Source: Synergistaceae bacterium UBA1037 (GTDB lineage: Bacteria; Synergistota; Synergistia; Synergistales; Synergistaceae). Taken from it: DNA of 44,377 nucleotides. The stretch covers positions 1 through 44,377 of the forward strand of contig DCEE01000005.1 in the NCBI GenBank assembly GCA_002316795.1. The letters are read 5' to 3'. This document shows positions 32,154 to 40,176 of the stretch, piece by piece. The notes under the pieces are model-generated. The model worked only from the letters and a program-made list of their open reading frames with translations, had not been told where the DNA came from and did not search any database. The first letter of the stretch is position 1. Each line of letters starts with the position of its first letter. The translations under genes were made by a program, and so were the position numbers.

Positions 32154-32714
32154 ATGAAAAACATGTCACACTGCTTCTTTCTTCTGTTGTCACTGCCAAT
32201 ACTGTTTCTTACAGCTGCCGCAGGATGGCGTGTGGATGTCTTCCAACTGGAAGGGCCGGAAGGGAAACTAATCTTCCAGTCTCCGGTCTCCCTCGGGCAC
32301 AGATTCACAACGCGATATATACATTCCGTCGAACTGACACCCGTGGAAGACGAATACAAAGTGGCAGGAGGCCTTCTCTGGACATGGGAGGAAAGGGTCA
32401 GATCGACCAATGCAGGACTTCCTTTTGACAGGCCAAGATACGGCAGGTTCATAGACACCGGAGAATGGATGATCTTCCAGGGCGGAAGGATGTCATGGAA
32501 GGAATATTACTACAGGATAGGCAACAATAAGATCGGCCGGAACCAGGTAATGCTTGAGCCTTTCGGCAGGAGGAATTTCTTTGAGCTGTTTGCAGGCGAA
32601 CGTCTGGTCGTACGGATCCGAAAAATGCCCCTCATATCAGCCGGATTCTACAGGACAGATATACTGGAAAGCGCCCCGATGGGGGTACCGCCGATGGAGG
32701 GCGGCTCGAGGTGA
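32154..32714 (+). CDS. DUF1850 domain protein
   Basis: This 186-residue protein has a signal-like N-terminus (MKNMSHCFFLLLSLPILFLT) and a DUF1850 domain: SPVSLGHRFTTRYIHSVELTPVEDEY and the later glycine/proline-rich AGLPFDRPRYGRF; the first motif spans about residues 42-67. DUF1850 genes often accompany TAXI-type TRAP transporters, one of which lies 3 kb away on the opposite strand (35070-38152). The ATG follows GGAGG at 6 nt; a start at 32127 would precede this site. The function is unknown; an accessory role for TRAP uptake is inferred from such associations. Confidence 0.85.
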   Translation: MKNMSHCFFLLLSLPILFLTAAAGWRVDVFQLEGPEGKLIFQSPVSLGHRFTTRYIHSVELTPVEDEYKVAGGLLWTWEERVRSTNAGLPFDRPRYGRFIDTGEWMIFQGGRMSWKEYYYRIGNNKIGRNQVMLEPFGRRNFFELFAGERLVVRIRKMPLISAGFYRTDILESAPMGVPPMEGGSR

Positions 32715-33626
32715 TCACATGTAAAGATCCAGCATATAAAAAATAATGCCTGAGGCGCCGATGATCATTTCAGGCAAGTGTCCCGGCCTTTCCGGTGACT
32801 TATCTCTTGCCTTGTTGAATAATTTTGCCGCCAAAGGTGCCAGAACGATCTGAACAAGCATTACCCTGAACCAGAATGAAACAAAGTCCACAAGGTACAT
32901 TTTGAAACCTATAAGGCCCAAGGCAAGTCCAAGACGCGCCGGAAAAAAGAAAGACACTATCATTGCCGGAGCAAGGGTCGATCTTATAGCATCGAAGATC
33001 TCAGGTATCTGTACATTGTCCACTATCCTTGTCTTTGTTACCCCTCTGGACGGAGAGGCTGCAAAAAGAAGCAGCAAAAAAGCCGCCGAGCCCATTTTCC
33101 CCCACATACCCGTTACAGTCCAGATCGATGTTGCCGTGAAGGTTTCAAGGCTGAAAATGCTCCCCGGCATTCCCCTGTTCAGGGCATACCAGGAGAGCGT
33201 CCCTCCCACAGCTATCAGAGTGACTGCAAATTTTGAGAGAACGAAGAGTTCTTTGGTGTCGAAAGACTGGTATATCTCACCTGAAAAAACCTTCATTCCA
33301 CGGATATATAGTCCCTGAGATGCCAGCAGAAGAAACACGATAACTATGAAGTCGCCATCTGTCTCTACAAACTGCGGGAAAGAGCCCATTGGTATAAAGA
33401 GGAAGATCATCAGAAGGCAAAGGCATGAAGCATAGAGCAATGGCGGAGGACACCTGTCAGAACACCTTCCGGCAAGGAACCTTCTGTAAGGGGCAAATAG
33501 AGATGCGTCCGTACCCTGTATGTCGTAGAGCACGTTTTCCCCCCCTATGAGGAGCAGGGATACCGTCAATACCAAAATCATCAAGGAGATCCCTGAAACG
33601 AGCGTAAGAAAAAATGAAAAAATCAT
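32715..33626 (-). CDS. Multi-pass membrane protein, distant NuoH/HycD resemblance
   Basis: This 303-residue protein has about eight hydrophobic helices. I do not recognise it firmly. The layout is reminiscent of the NuoH/HycD/EchB subunit of complex I and membrane hydrogenases: a conserved-looking first loop (YDIQGTDASLFAPYRRFLAG), a middle loop with paired acids (GEIYQSFDTKELFVL), and a late VQIPEIFDAIRSTLAP. It lacks the strict NuoH charged motifs, and no other complex I or hydrogenase gene is near. The start has AAGG 6 nt upstream. It abuts the DUF1850 gene tail to tail with no gap. A transporter-type protein is an alternative. Confidence 0.6.
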   Translation of the reverse strand: MIFSFFLTLVSGISLMILVLTVSLLLIGGENVLYDIQGTDASLFAPYRRFLAGRCSDRCPPPLLYASCLCLLMIFLFIPMGSFPQFVETDGDFIVIVFLLLASQGLYIRGMKVFSGEIYQSFDTKELFVLSKFAVTLIAVGGTLSWYALNRGMPGSIFSLETFTATSIWTVTGMWGKMGSAAFLLLLFAASPSRGVTKTRIVDNVQIPEIFDAIRSTLAPAMIVSFFFPARLGLALGLIGFKMYLVDFVSFWFRVMLVQIVLAPLAAKLFNKARDKSPERPGHLPEMIIGASGIIFYMLDLYM

Positions 33627-33670
33627 ATCAGGCCTTTCTGTGCGATAGGTAAAATTTTAACACGGTTGAA

Positions 33671-34936
33671 TTATACAACATCCAGGAGTCCCTTCTCCCT
33701 CAGTTTCATCAGGAGGGAAGACTCGATCAGCTTCAGTCTCCGTCTCATGTATATGGCCAGGAATATCGCCCCAAGACCGAAAATTAGCCCGGAAAACGTA
33801 CCCCCGAATATGTCTGCTAAAATTCCGGCGGTAAGAGAGCCCAAGGGTCCTACTCCAACGCTGCCCACAGTATAAAGGCTCATCACGCGCCCCCTCTTGT
33901 CGTCCTCGATTATGCTCTGGATCAGAGTGTTGAAGCATACCGATCCGGTAGACATCCCGAAACCAAGTACCGTAAGGGCGGCGCAGGAGAGCTCAACAGA
34001 CCTCGAGAGCGAGAATCCGGTAAGTCCGGCCCCAAATAGTCCTACGCTGTAAATTGCCCTTATGTGGAGCTTGCTGAGCGGCACCAGGCTGGCCTGGTAG
34101 ATCACACCTATTATCGCCCCGAGTCCGACAGAACCAAGAAAAAAACCAAGCGTTGACGCGTCGCTCTGAAAAACGTTTCTTGCAAAAAAAGGCAGGAGGG
34201 TCGCGTATGGATAGCAAAGGAAGAAAAAGGCTGCGGATGTGAGGATCATTCTTTTCAATGCCTTGAACCCCAACGTATATTCAAGACCTTCCCTGAAACC
34301 ATGCCAGCCGCTCTTAGGAAGAGTCATATCAACTTTTTTGATCTCCAGGCGTGTAAGTGAAAATATTACCGCAAGGTATGCTACGCCGTTCAGAAAAAAA
34401 CACATGGTTTCTCCCACTGCCTGTATTGCAAAGCCGGCAAAAGCAGGCCCTACAAGCCGTGCAAGATTAAAAACAGTGGAATTTATCGTTAAAGCGCTGT
34501 TCAGCTGATCGGGCCTGTCAAGCATCCTTACGACGCTTGCCTGACGTGCGGGGAGATCTATCGAAGATACCAGGCCGAGCATGAAGCTGAGAAAGAGTAC
34601 CTGTCCGTATCTTATTATTCCCGTGAAATCGAGAAATGCCAATGAAAGGGCCTGCAGCATACAGAGGATCTGCGTGATTATCAGGATCTTTTTCATGTCG
34701 TACCGGTCAAGGATCGAACCGGCAAAAAAACCGGTCACGAGTATCGGTGCCTGGTTCGAAAGCTCTACCAGCCCAAGCCCTGCGGCAGAACCGGTAAGCC
34801 TGAGCACCAGCCAGCTCATCGCAAGTCTCTGCATCCATGTGCCGATAAGAGAGACGGACTGACCAAATATAAAAATTCGAAAGTTTATGGCACTGAGAGC
34901 CATAAAAGCCTTCATGCTGTAGATACGGCTCAACAT
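33671..34936 (-). CDS. MFS exporter, EntS/MFS_3 type
   Basis: This 421-residue protein with about twelve helices resembles the EntS-like group of major-facilitator exporters. Features include FRIFIFGQSVSLIGTWMQRLAMSWLVLRLTGSAAGLG (positions about 18-54 of the protein), an early DRYDMKK loop and the central LFGAGLTGFSLS. ATG 34936 follows GGAG at 8 nt; a longer in-frame opening to 35110 crosses the upstream terminator. It is probably transcribed alone after that terminator. The substrate is unknown; efflux of a small organic molecule is likely. Confidence 0.88.
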   Translation of the reverse strand: MLSRIYSMKAFMALSAINFRIFIFGQSVSLIGTWMQRLAMSWLVLRLTGSAAGLGLVELSNQAPILVTGFFAGSILDRYDMKKILIITQILCMLQALSLAFLDFTGIIRYGQVLFLSFMLGLVSSIDLPARQASVVRMLDRPDQLNSALTINSTVFNLARLVGPAFAGFAIQAVGETMCFFLNGVAYLAVIFSLTRLEIKKVDMTLPKSGWHGFREGLEYTLGFKALKRMILTSAAFFFLCYPYATLLPFFARNVFQSDASTLGFFLGSVGLGAIIGVIYQASLVPLSKLHIRAIYSVGLFGAGLTGFSLSRSVELSCAALTVLGFGMSTGSVCFNTLIQSIIEDDKRGRVMSLYTVGSVGVGPLGSLTAGILADIFGGTFSGLIFGLGAIFLAIYMRRRLKLIESSLLMKLREKGLLDVV

Positions 34937-35010
34937 GCACTCTTCTCCGTAGATAAAGTATTTTAGCAAGTATAGCAGATGCCCGATATGCAGCATTATG
35001 CAAATAGGGA

Positions 35011-35040
35011 ATAAAAAAGGACCCCGCATGGACGGGGCCC
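35011..35040 (-). terminator. Intrinsic terminator after the TAXI binding-protein gene
   Basis: Minus-strand stem GGGCCCCG/CGGGGTCC with loop TCCATG is followed by TTTTTTAT. It separates the TRAP genes from the MFS exporter gene. Confidence 0.9.
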
Positions 35041-35069
35041 TTGCTGTTAAAACTGCGTACGAAAGGATT

Positions 35070-36023
35070 TTACTTAATAAGTCCCTTCTCTTTGTAGAAC
35101 TTAGCTGCACCCGGGTGAAGAGGTGCTGTGAGTCCGTCGAGTGCGCCCTTCAGTGTGATCTCCTTACCCTTCGCGTGGACTGCCGCGATGTCGTCAAGGT
35201 TCTTGAACATCGAGCTTACGAAATCATAGATCTGCTGCTCGGGAACATCTTCGTGGGTGATGAGGATAGCCATGACCGCCGGTGTTACTGTATCTTTGTC
35301 GATACCCTTATATGTCTTGCCGGGGATCTTGCTTGCAACGAAGAAGGGATACTGCTTGTGCAGTTTGTCAAGGAAGGCCTTGTCAAAGTTGAGAAGACCT
35401 ACGTCCTTGGTCGTTGTGAGGTCCATGATCGCTGCTGTCGGGAAACCGGCAACAACGAAGCCTGCGTCGATCTGGTTGTCCTTGAAACGGCTTGCAGTGG
35501 CTGCAAAGTCAAGGAAGTTGGCCTGCTTAAGATCTTTGTAGGTAAGGCCCGCAACTCCGAAGATGGCCTGTACGTCGCCTTCAACGCCTGAACCCGGTGC
35601 ACCTACGCCTACGCGCTTGCCTTTGAGGTCATTGATGGATTTGATGCCGGCATCCTTCGCGATAACGACCTGAACGTGCTCAGGATAGAGGGAAGCAACC
35701 GCGCGTATGTTCTTAAGGGGTTTGCCCTGGAACATAAGCTGTCCGTTTACCGCCCAGTATGTGATGTCGTTCTGAACGAACGCGATCTCAATACCCTTTG
35801 TTGCAATTAGGTTTGCGTTGGCAACAGAGGCGTTTCCTGTTTCTGCCGTGCACTGGATCTTACCGTCCTTTGTGACCGCTGCCGCAAGGGCTCCGCCTAC
35901 TGCGTAGTAGGTACCTGATGTTCCGCCTGTAGCAACGGACATATATGTGGCTGCCGAAGCTACTGCTGTAAATGAAAATGCTGCAAGAAGTGCTACAAGT
36001 GTTACGATGATGACTTTCTTCAT
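35070..36023 (-). CDS. TAXI-family TRAP transporter solute-binding protein
   Basis: This 317-residue secreted receptor delivers its ligand to the TRAP permease encoded just upstream. A signal peptide (MKKVIIVTLVALLAAFSFTA, cleaved near VASA) precedes the TAXI domain, with SVATGGTSGTYYAVGGALA, ETGNASVANANLIATKGIEI and KGKRVGVGAPGSGVEGD. The family binds dicarboxylates, glutamate or similar acids; the ligand is not evident. The ATG has AAGGAGG at 8 nt. It follows the permease by 122 bp and ends at a terminator. Confidence 0.95.
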   Translation of the reverse strand: MKKVIIVTLVALLAAFSFTAVASAATYMSVATGGTSGTYYAVGGALAAAVTKDGKIQCTAETGNASVANANLIATKGIEIAFVQNDITYWAVNGQLMFQGKPLKNIRAVASLYPEHVQVVIAKDAGIKSINDLKGKRVGVGAPGSGVEGDVQAIFGVAGLTYKDLKQANFLDFAATASRFKDNQIDAGFVVAGFPTAAIMDLTTTKDVGLLNFDKAFLDKLHKQYPFFVASKIPGKTYKGIDKDTVTPAVMAILITHEDVPEQQIYDFVSSMFKNLDDIAAVHAKGKEITLKGALDGLTAPLHPGAAKFYKEKGLIK

Positions 36024-36145
36024 TACTTGTTCCTCCTTAATGATGATTTATGTTTGTTGGACGAGCTGAGGCCAGTCCGGATACAGCCAAATTTTAGCTG
36101 AAAACGACACTGTAAGAATCAGTATTTAGTACAAATATTCGGTGA

Positions 36146-38152
36146 TCACTGCATCTGGCCACCGGATGGTCCGGTATTCTCCTCCGCTTTCTTTTTTGCA
36201 AGGCTCTTCGCTTTCGCTGTCTGGATGAAGAATATCAATACCAGAACACCAAGTCCCGCAAGGTCTGAAACAGTTCCGGGGATGAGAAGTCCCAGTGCTC
36301 CGGCAAATGCCGTGATCCTCAGATACCAGGGCAGGTGAGCCTTATAGAAGCCTATCGTAGCCATGGCAAGGAGGAATACGCCGAGAAGGGCAGTAAAGAT
36401 CGCCTGGATCATCTCTAAGGGCACCACGTCAATAAAGAGAAGCATCGGATTATAGACATATACATACGGCACCAGGAACCCCGCAAGCGCAAGCTTGAAA
36501 GCCGTGACCCCCGTCTTCATCGGGTCAGAGCCTGCAATGCCCGAACCTGCGTAAGCCGCAAGGGCGACAGGCGGAGTAAGGTCCGCAGCTATGCCGAAGT
36601 AGAAGACGAACATGTAAGCAGCCTTGGCCGGCACACCGAGCTTGAAGAGTGCAGGAGCCGCCATAGTGCTCGTGACTATGAAGTTTGCCGTAGTTGGAAG
36701 TCCTGTTCCGAGGACAATACTGGCAAGCATTGTGTAGAAGAGTGTGAGTATCTTGCTTCCGCCCGCAAGTGTGACTATTGCGTTAGCGATGCGGAGTGCA
36801 AGTCCTGTGAGCGTTCCCATCCCGACGACCATTCCGACAGTGGCGCATGCGCAGGCTACACCGATCGCTCCTCTTGCTCCTGTTTCAAAGGCCTCCATTA
36901 TCCTTGGCGGGGTCAGCCGGGTCTCCTTGTTGAGCCATGAAAGCACGAAGCTTACAAGTATACCGTTGAACGCCGCTCTAAGGGGAGTAAAGCCCGCGAG
37001 CAGAAAGTAAATGATCGCAACAAGCGGGATAAGAAGGAAGCCCTTCGATCTCAGCAGCGGCCAGAGTGGGGGAAGCTGTGACCACGGGATCCCTTTAAGT
37101 CCGAGCCTTGTAGCTTCAAAATGTACCTGGACCATGACAGCGAAATAATAGAGCAGTGCGGGAACAACAGCTGCGAGAGCGACTTCGATGTAAGGTACGC
37201 CAAGAAACTGGGCCATGATAAATGCGCCCGCACCCATGACCGGGGGCATGATCTGTCCTCCTGTGGATGCGACGGCTTCAACGGCACCGGCAAAGTGGGG
37301 CTCGTATCCGACGCTTTTCATAAGCGGTATCGTGAACATACCGGTGGTACAGACGTTTGCGACTGATGATCCTGAAACTGTGCCCATAAGTCCAGAGCTG
37401 ACGACGGCGACCTTTGCCGGTCCTCCTGTGGACCAGCCAGCGAGCGCCATCGAGAGGTCTATTATAAATTTTCCCAAACCTGTCTTTTCAAGGACTGCTC
37501 CAAAAAGGATGAACATGAAGACGAAGGTCGAAGATACTTCAAGCGGTGTTCCGAAAATTCCTTCTGTACCAAGATACATGTGGTTTACGATACGGGGGAT
37601 CGAAAAACCCCTGTGAGCGATCATATCGGGGAGCGAACGGCCCACGTAGCAGTAGAGAAGTGCTACAATTGCCAGACACGGCAGTACAGGGTTAGATATT
37701 CTTCTGGTCGCTTCAAGCAGTGTCACTATCAGCAGGAATCCCATGATCAGGTCGGTCTGTGTGGGAAGTCCCGCTCTTGTTGTCAGGTCGTTGAAAAATA
37801 CCACCAGATACATTGCAGATGCAACGCCTACTGCTCCGAGAATAAAATCATAGAAGGGTATGCCGCTCGTCTTTGACTGTTTGGATGTTGCAGGATAGAG
37901 AAGGAAAACAAGGCAAAGAGTAAACGCAAGATGGACCGCACCCTGCTTCTGGGCAAGGAGAAGACCAAAACCTGAAGTATAAAAATGGAAGCAGGACATC
38001 GCAATTGCTATCAGGGATACAAGTTTTGCCTGCCATCCTTCGAGCGCCCTGAATCGCGCTTCTGTGTCATACTTGCGCATAAGATCGTCAAGGTCGATCT
38101 TCTGATCTCCTTCCTGCAGTACTTCTGCTGTCTTAATTTCTGTTTCACTCAC
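36146..38152 (-). CDS. TRAP transporter permease, fused 4TM/12TM type
   Basis: This 668-residue permease fuses the small (DctQ-like) and large (DctM-like) TRAP subunits, the usual form for TAXI systems. Family elements include SSTFVFMFILFGAVLEKTGLG, SSGLMGTVSGSSVANV, STGGQIMPPVMGAGAFIMAQFLG (each about 20 residues, from residue 210 to 315) and GLPTTANFIVTSTMAAPAL. It should use the Na+ gradient, which the decarboxylase operon maintains. Translation begins at GTG, 8 nt after AAGGGAGG. A good promoter lies about 65 bp upstream (38213-38241). Confidence 0.95.
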   Translation of the reverse strand: MSETEIKTAEVLQEGDQKIDLDDLMRKYDTEARFRALEGWQAKLVSLIAIAMSCFHFYTSGFGLLLAQKQGAVHLAFTLCLVFLLYPATSKQSKTSGIPFYDFILGAVGVASAMYLVVFFNDLTTRAGLPTQTDLIMGFLLIVTLLEATRRISNPVLPCLAIVALLYCYVGRSLPDMIAHRGFSIPRIVNHMYLGTEGIFGTPLEVSSTFVFMFILFGAVLEKTGLGKFIIDLSMALAGWSTGGPAKVAVVSSGLMGTVSGSSVANVCTTGMFTIPLMKSVGYEPHFAGAVEAVASTGGQIMPPVMGAGAFIMAQFLGVPYIEVALAAVVPALLYYFAVMVQVHFEATRLGLKGIPWSQLPPLWPLLRSKGFLLIPLVAIIYFLLAGFTPLRAAFNGILVSFVLSWLNKETRLTPPRIMEAFETGARGAIGVACACATVGMVVGMGTLTGLALRIANAIVTLAGGSKILTLFYTMLASIVLGTGLPTTANFIVTSTMAAPALFKLGVPAKAAYMFVFYFGIAADLTPPVALAAYAGSGIAGSDPMKTGVTAFKLALAGFLVPYVYVYNPMLLFIDVVPLEMIQAIFTALLGVFLLAMATIGFYKAHLPWYLRITAFAGALGLLIPGTVSDLAGLGVLVLIFFIQTAKAKSLAKKKAEENTGPSGGQMQ

Positions 38153-38212
38153 TATAAATTCCTCCCTTGTGGAGACTTTGCATAAGCTATTCTTTAAGCA
38201 AAAACGACTTTA

Positions 38213-38241
38213 ATAATCGTTCATTTTACTTCATATGTCAA
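38213..38241 (-). promoter_or_regulatory. Predicted promoter of the TRAP operon
   Basis: Minus-strand TTGACA (38241-38236) and GATTAT (38218-38213) are separated by exactly 17 bp. The transcript would start about 55 nt before the permease GTG. Confidence 0.65.
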
Positions 38242-38288
38242 GGCTTCTCTAAGAAAATTGAATATTTAAAAATCTGACTATTTCTGAA

Positions 38289-38942
38289 TTATCCGTTATC
38301 CGCTGATCTGCATATCATTACCGACCGGGAAGTTCCAAGTCTGTCGGCACCTGCTTTTATCATCTCTTCTGCGCTGCCGCGGTCTTTGATCCCTCCGGAA
38401 GCCTTGACACCCATACCTTGAGGCAGGTTTTTTCTTATAAGTTCAACCACCCTGACTGTTGCTCCTCCGCAAGAAAATCCAGTCGATGTCTTTACAAAAT
38501 GGGCTCCGGCCTCGCAGGCTGCCTTGCATGCCTCAATTATTTCAGAGTCTTCGAGCAGACAAGCCTCGATAATGACTTTGACTTTACACCTTGGAACAGC
38601 TTTTACAACTGCAGCTATGTCGTCTCTCAGAAGACAGAACGATCCATTTTTTGCATGAGATATGTTCATCACCATGTCGATCTCTTCCGCTCCGTCCTCA
38701 TAAGCCCTCTCAGCTTCGTAAGCCTTGACCGGCGATATGCCAGCCCCAAGGGGAAATCCGACGACCGAGCAGACCTTAACGCCGCTACCCTTAAGTTTTT
38801 CCGAGACAAGGCGCACATAGCACGGGTTTACGCATACCGAAGCGAATCCCATTTCCAATGCCTCGTCGCAGAGTTTTAATATATCCTCCTTCCTGACCGC
38901 AGGATCAAGGTTAGTGTGGTCTATAAAAGGTGCAAGGTCCAA
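38289..38942 (-). CDS. deoC: Deoxyribose-phosphate aldolase
   Basis: This class I aldolase splits 2-deoxyribose 5-phosphate into glyceraldehyde 3-phosphate and acetaldehyde. The 217 residues contain FIDHTNLDP, CSVVGFPLGA, VKVIIEACLL, the Schiff-base Lys in HFVKTSTGFSCGGAT and the second Lys in GVKASGGIKD. TTG 38942 is 8 nt after GGAG; the GTG at 38951 overlaps that site. The gene starts 17 nt after the LysR stop and is probably co-transcribed with it. No other nucleoside-catabolism gene is nearby. Confidence 0.94.
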   Translation of the reverse strand: MDLAPFIDHTNLDPAVRKEDILKLCDEALEMGFASVCVNPCYVRLVSEKLKGSGVKVCSVVGFPLGAGISPVKAYEAERAYEDGAEEIDMVMNISHAKNGSFCLLRDDIAAVVKAVPRCKVKVIIEACLLEDSEIIEACKAACEAGAHFVKTSTGFSCGGATVRVVELIRKNLPQGMGVKASGGIKDRGSAEEMIKAGADRLGTSRSVMICRSADNG

Positions 38943-38959
38943 TTGTATCACTCCGCTAT

Positions 38960-39853
38960 TTAATATAATGATCCAAATCCGTGCCGTTGTACGATTTCGT
39001 CAAAAATCGCCAGTCCCGGAAGCGCGCTGGCCCTAGGGTATCTGTGTGTGATTCTGTAATAGAGGAGATCGGGCGGAGCCTCAGATATCCTTTGAAACAC
39101 TATCCTGTCGTTACCCAGTTTCAGTTCTTCCATCGCAGAGCATGGGACCATGCACCACTGACCGGGCTTATCCATGAACGAACCTACCAGATTGACTGAG
39201 TCCAGCCGCATTTTCGCAGTTCTGATAGGATCCCAGATGTGGTCATGCCAAAGTCTGTAGCCGCTGCTCCACTCAATGTAATATTCCAGCTCCGGCATCA
39301 AACACTCCGGCTTTATCACATCTGATATATTCTCATCTTCATTTGGTATTCGGGCGACCACCAGGCTCTCTTTAAAAAATGGATCTATCTGAACATATCT
39401 GGTGGTCTCCTCATGAAGGACTATGGCAAGATCTATGGCCCTGCTCTCTACTGCCTGGTACATCTGGTCAGTGGGATCTGTCAGCAGCCTTAGGTAAACA
39501 GGTGGGTCATGTTCGAGAAGATCCTTGTACACCCTGGGCAGAAGCCTGTAATTTACTGTCTCGGACCCGCCTATCGCGAGGGAGAAAGCGGAGCCGGGGT
39601 TTCGGGCATTTGCTATCTCCCTGCTCACTTCCTGCCACTTAAGGGCAAGGGGAAGAAAACTTTCACCGGCAGGTGTAAGGCTGACAGATTTCATTCCTTT
39701 CTGCCGGTCTACGAGCATCATGCCCATTTCGCTTTCCAGTTCGCTCAAGTTATAGCTTACTGTCGACTGCGTCACATTCAACAGCTCGGCAGCCTTTCCG
39801 AGGGTCCTGGACATCGAAACAGCCAAAAAAGTTTCGATCCCTTTTTCATGCAT
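38960..39853 (-). CDS. LysR-family transcriptional regulator
   Basis: This 297-residue regulator has an N-terminal winged helix-turn-helix (RTLGKAAELLNVTQSTVSYN, about residues 16-35) and a C-terminal effector-binding domain of the periplasmic-binding-protein fold. The ATG follows AGAGGTG at 7 nt. It precedes deoC and the TRAP operon on the same strand. A promoter with its -35 inside a 10-bp inverted repeat lies upstream, a pattern expected for autoregulation. Targets could include deoC, the TRAP genes or the beta/delta pump genes; the effector is unknown. Confidence 0.92.
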   Translation of the reverse strand: MHEKGIETFLAVSMSRTLGKAAELLNVTQSTVSYNLSELESEMGMMLVDRQKGMKSVSLTPAGESFLPLALKWQEVSREIANARNPGSAFSLAIGGSETVNYRLLPRVYKDLLEHDPPVYLRLLTDPTDQMYQAVESRAIDLAIVLHEETTRYVQIDPFFKESLVVARIPNEDENISDVIKPECLMPELEYYIEWSSGYRLWHDHIWDPIRTAKMRLDSVNLVGSFMDKPGQWCMVPCSAMEELKLGNDRIVFQRISEAPPDLLYYRITHRYPRASALPGLAIFDEIVQRHGFGSLY

Positions 39854-39890
39854 ATGCTGTCACCTCTACAAAAGGATCCTATCTTTTTTG

Positions 39891-39919
39891 ACTATAATAT
39901 TTATTCATAAATTATGCAA
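39891..39919 (-). promoter_or_regulatory. Predicted promoter of the lysR gene
   Basis: Minus-strand TTGCAT (39919-39914) and TATAGT (39896-39891) are separated by exactly 17 bp. The -35 overlaps one arm of the inverted repeat at 39916-39970. Confidence 0.6.
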
Positions 39920-39970
39920 GTTCTTCGAGAAATAAAATTGATTTCTTCGATAATTTCACTAAGAACTTGC
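39916..39970. promoter_or_regulatory. Candidate operator: 10-bp inverted repeat upstream of lysR
   Basis: GCAAGTTCTT (39916-39925) and AAGAACTTGC (39961-39970) are perfect inverted copies 35 bp apart. An inner pair GAAAT/ATTTC lies in the AT-rich spacer. One arm covers the -35 of the lysR promoter. The centre-to-centre distance of 45 bp would place the arms about four helical turns apart, as for LysR tetramer sites. Confidence 0.55.
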
Positions 39971-39992
39971 GTTTATCTACACGGCACAACTG

Positions 39993-40027
39993 GGCAAGTC
40001 TGGCTTGGGAGGCCATAGGAACTTGCC
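39993..40027. repeat. Second inverted repeat sharing the CAAGT core
   Basis: GGCAAGT (39993-39999) and ACTTGCC (40021-40027) are inverted with an inner GGC/GCC. The core matches the arms of the neighbouring repeat (39916-39970), so it may be a further binding site or a stem at the end of the upstream transcript. Confidence 0.4.
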
Positions 40028-40049
40028 GCCATTAAGACACTGATCGGAT

Positions 40050-40163
40050 CTATCCCTGCCTTTGTCCTTTTCTTTTAACCGGCTGTGTATGGACAGACCA
40101 GGTCGCATAAAAAAAGACCGCCATAGCTGCTGCTGAGCAGAGCATTATTTCCAGTATCTTCAT
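40050..40163 (-). CDS. Possible 37-residue single-helix membrane protein
   Basis: An open frame begins at ATG 40163, 13 nt after the beta-subunit stop, and ends at TAG 40050. The product opens MKILEIMLCSAAAMAVFFYA, one clear membrane helix, followed by a short basic tail (VKRKGQRQG). The ribosome site is weak (AGCGGA). I recognise no homolog. Its place at the end of the orphan delta-beta pair and its size recall the tiny epsilon subunit of methylmalonyl-CoA decarboxylase, but that is a loose analogy. It could also be chance reading of non-coding DNA. Confidence 0.35.
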   Translation of the reverse strand: MKILEIMLCSAAAMAVFFYATWSVHTQPVKRKGQRQG

Positions 40164-40176
40164 ATTAATGTCCGCT

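Noticed and set aside
34937..35110. N-terminal extension of the EntS-like exporter
   Set aside because: It would translate through an intrinsic terminator and adds a non-conserved leader before the normal first helix.
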